From contig SKPS01000053.1 in assembly GCA_007119395.1 (NCBI GenBank), positions 1 to 7,215 on the forward strand: 7,215 bases of DNA. The letters are read 5' to 3'. How positions within the stretch are numbered: position 1 is the stretch's first letter; each line of letters begins with the position of its first letter. The position numbers and the translations under genes were made by a program. Shown in pieces: positions 6,236-7,215 of this stretch. This stretch comes from Lentimicrobiaceae bacterium. Its GTDB lineage: Bacteria > Bacteroidota > Bacteroidia > Bacteroidales > SKPS01. The notes under the pieces are model-generated. The model was given only the letters and a program-made list of their open reading frames with translations, made no database searches and was not told where the DNA came from.

Positions 6236-7101
6236 TCAATCTCCCTTTGGCCATTCTGTTCTCCACCCTTATTATGGTGACCTTTAAGTTGTTTGAGAGG
6301 TACCGAATCGACACCATACAAGCCATCACCGTTAACTACGTCGTGGCGGTGGCATTCGGGCTTATCACCTACCGCGGCGACCTCACCCCTGCTGAAGTGG
6401 TTCAGCTTCCCTGGTACCCGTACGCCTCCGTGATTGGCGTGTTTTTTATCCTGGTCTTTTTCGTGTTTGCCACATCCGCCAGAAAAGTGGGCATCGCCAT
6501 CACAGCCGTATCCTCCAAAATGTCGGTCATCATACCGGTGCTGGTGGGCGTGCTGATCATGAAAAACGACTCACTGAATGTGGTCAAAACCATAGGCATC
6601 CTGCTGGCATTGATCGCATTTTATCTCACCTTTAAAAAGAGAGAAGCCGTAAGCATCAGAAAGAGATATGTCTTGTTGCCTTTGCTCCTTTTTCTGGGCA
6701 ACGGCACCAACGACTCGCTGCAAAGCTATACCACCTATACCTTCGGAACCAATCTGGCAAACCATACCACACTGATGCTGATCGTGGTGTTTGGAACAGC
6801 ACTGGTGATCGGCACCGGCATCTCACTCTGGAGAGCCGTGGTTCACAAAGTGGGCATTGCACCCAGAAACATGATCGCAGGCACCGTGCTGGGGTTGCTG
6901 AACTTCCTCTCAACCTACTACTTTTTAAGGTCGCTCGATTTCTATCCCAACACAGTATTCTTCCCAGTTTTCAATGCCGGAATCGTTGCCATGTCTGCCC
7001 TCACGGGACTGTTTCTCTTTAAGGAACAGCTGAGACCCATCAACAAGTTCGGGATTGTTCTTGCGGTGATTGCCATCATAGTTATCGCGAGGGGAGGTTG
7101 A
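6232..7101 (+). CDS. EamA/DMT-superfamily transporter, ten predicted transmembrane helices
   Basis: An inner-membrane protein of 289 residues with two repeated halves, as in drug/metabolite transporters. I count about ten hydrophobic helices: near residues 3-20, 29-46, 63-82, 88-110, 118-134, 146-158, 180-200, 215-232, 241-262 and 271-287. The second half has the family-like ending LFLFKEQLRPINKFGIVLAV, with the conserved Glu before the last helix; the first half has a matching VLIMKNDSLNVVKTIGILLA. The substrate cannot be told from sequence. The start is a GTG in the sequence GTGA, which overlaps the ribD stop, so translation is probably coupled and the gene shares the ribD message. A link to riboflavin or its precursors is only suggested by this arrangement. 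Confidence 0.85.
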   Translation: MINLPLAILFSTLIMVTFKLFERYRIDTIQAITVNYVVAVAFGLITYRGDLTPAEVVQLPWYPYASVIGVFFILVFFVFATSARKVGIAITAVSSKMSVIIPVLVGVLIMKNDSLNVVKTIGILLALIAFYLTFKKREAVSIRKRYVLLPLLLFLGNGTNDSLQSYTTYTFGTNLANHTTLMLIVVFGTALVIGTGISLWRAVVHKVGIAPRNMIAGTVLGLLNFLSTYYFLRSLDFYPNTVFFPVFNAGIVAMSALTGLFLFKEQLRPINKFGIVLAVIAIIVIARGG

Positions 7102-7125
7102 GATCGTATGTTTGCAAACGAAAAA

Positions 7126-7200
7126 CATAGGTCTTCGTGATATGGAGTAAATTTGAGACATAATTAAATCAAAGTCAAACTTAATCCAAGAAGACCTATG
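7126..7200. repeat. Perfect 11-bp inverted repeat spanning the upstream region of a truncated gene
   Basis: The arms cataggtcttc (7126-7136) and gaagacctatg (7190-7200) are exact reverse complements, 53 bases apart. Weaker complementarity continues inside them (for example aaatttgagac against gtcaaactt). The last three bases of the right arm are the ATG of the next reading frame. The region is much more AT-rich than the preceding genes. This looks like a mobile-element end or a start-codon-masking hairpin. Confidence 0.6.
7148..7155 (+). promoter_or_regulatory. Candidate -7 box inside the inverted-repeat loop
   Basis: TAAATTTG matches the Bacteroidota TAnnTTTG consensus exactly. A start near 7160 would give a leader of about 38 bases before the ATG at 7198 and would omit the left arm of the inverted repeat. 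No clear -33 element is visible, and the stretch is AT-rich enough for a chance match. Confidence 0.35.
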
Positions 7201-7215
7201 AAAGCACAAAGTAAA
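7198..7215 (+). CDS. 5' end of an unidentified gene cut by the window edge
   Basis: ATG at 7198 opens a frame reading MKAQSK, which runs off the window. Six residues are far too few to assign a family. The AT-rich upstream region with an inverted repeat and a promoter-like box fits a gene start, and a contig stopping just inside a gene preceded by an inverted repeat is typical of insertion sequences. That identity is a guess. Confidence 0.3.

Noticed and set aside
7102..7125. Terminator after the transporter gene based on the palindrome gtttgcaaac.
   Set aside because: The stem is short and AT-rich and no T-run follows.

Overview
The window looks like about 7.2 kb of a Bacteroidota genome, probably a metagenomic contig. 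The basis is four lipoproteins with the Fibrobacter succinogenes major paralogous (FISUMP) domain, Bacteroidota-type -7 promoter boxes (TAnnTTTG), few Shine-Dalgarno sites, and a RibD whose insertions and motifs resemble Bacteroidota versions. Base composition is close to 50% GC, except for the first ~160 bases at about 72% by my count. Those bases read as a proteobacterial-type 3-hydroxyisobutyryl-CoA hydrolase fragment in a different frame from what follows. I read the left edge as a chimeric or otherwise foreign junction.

Layout from left to right: (i) 1-162, high-GC hydrolase fragment; (ii) 162-740 (+), a YceI-family protein that has lost its N-terminus at the junction; (iii) 762-844, a long hairpin followed by eight T, ending the YceI gene between convergent genes; (iv) 848-5087 (-), four consecutive FISUMP lipoproteins transcribed leftward; (v) 5088-5173, a divergent promoter region; (vi) 5174-7101 (+), ribD followed by an EamA/DMT-type ten-helix transporter, overlapping by four bases; (vii) 7102-7215, an AT-rich end holding an 11-bp perfect inverted repeat whose right arm ends exactly on the ATG of a gene cut off by the window edge.

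The main point of interest is the lipoprotein cluster. Its members are not four equal copies. The first and third genes transcribed (4032-5087, 1872-2939) are one subtype; the second and fourth (3017-4009, 848-1804) are another. This I-II-I-II order points to tandem duplication of a two-gene unit. The two subtype I genes also share a short leader motif before their start codons. The cluster probably encodes paired cell-envelope lipoproteins, each with a fibronectin-III-like domain followed by a FISUMP domain; their ligand or function cannot be read from sequence. The flanking ribD-transporter pair is ordinary housekeeping DNA. No gene-free stretch exceeds 300 bases, and I saw no tRNA, rRNA, CRISPR array or riboswitch.
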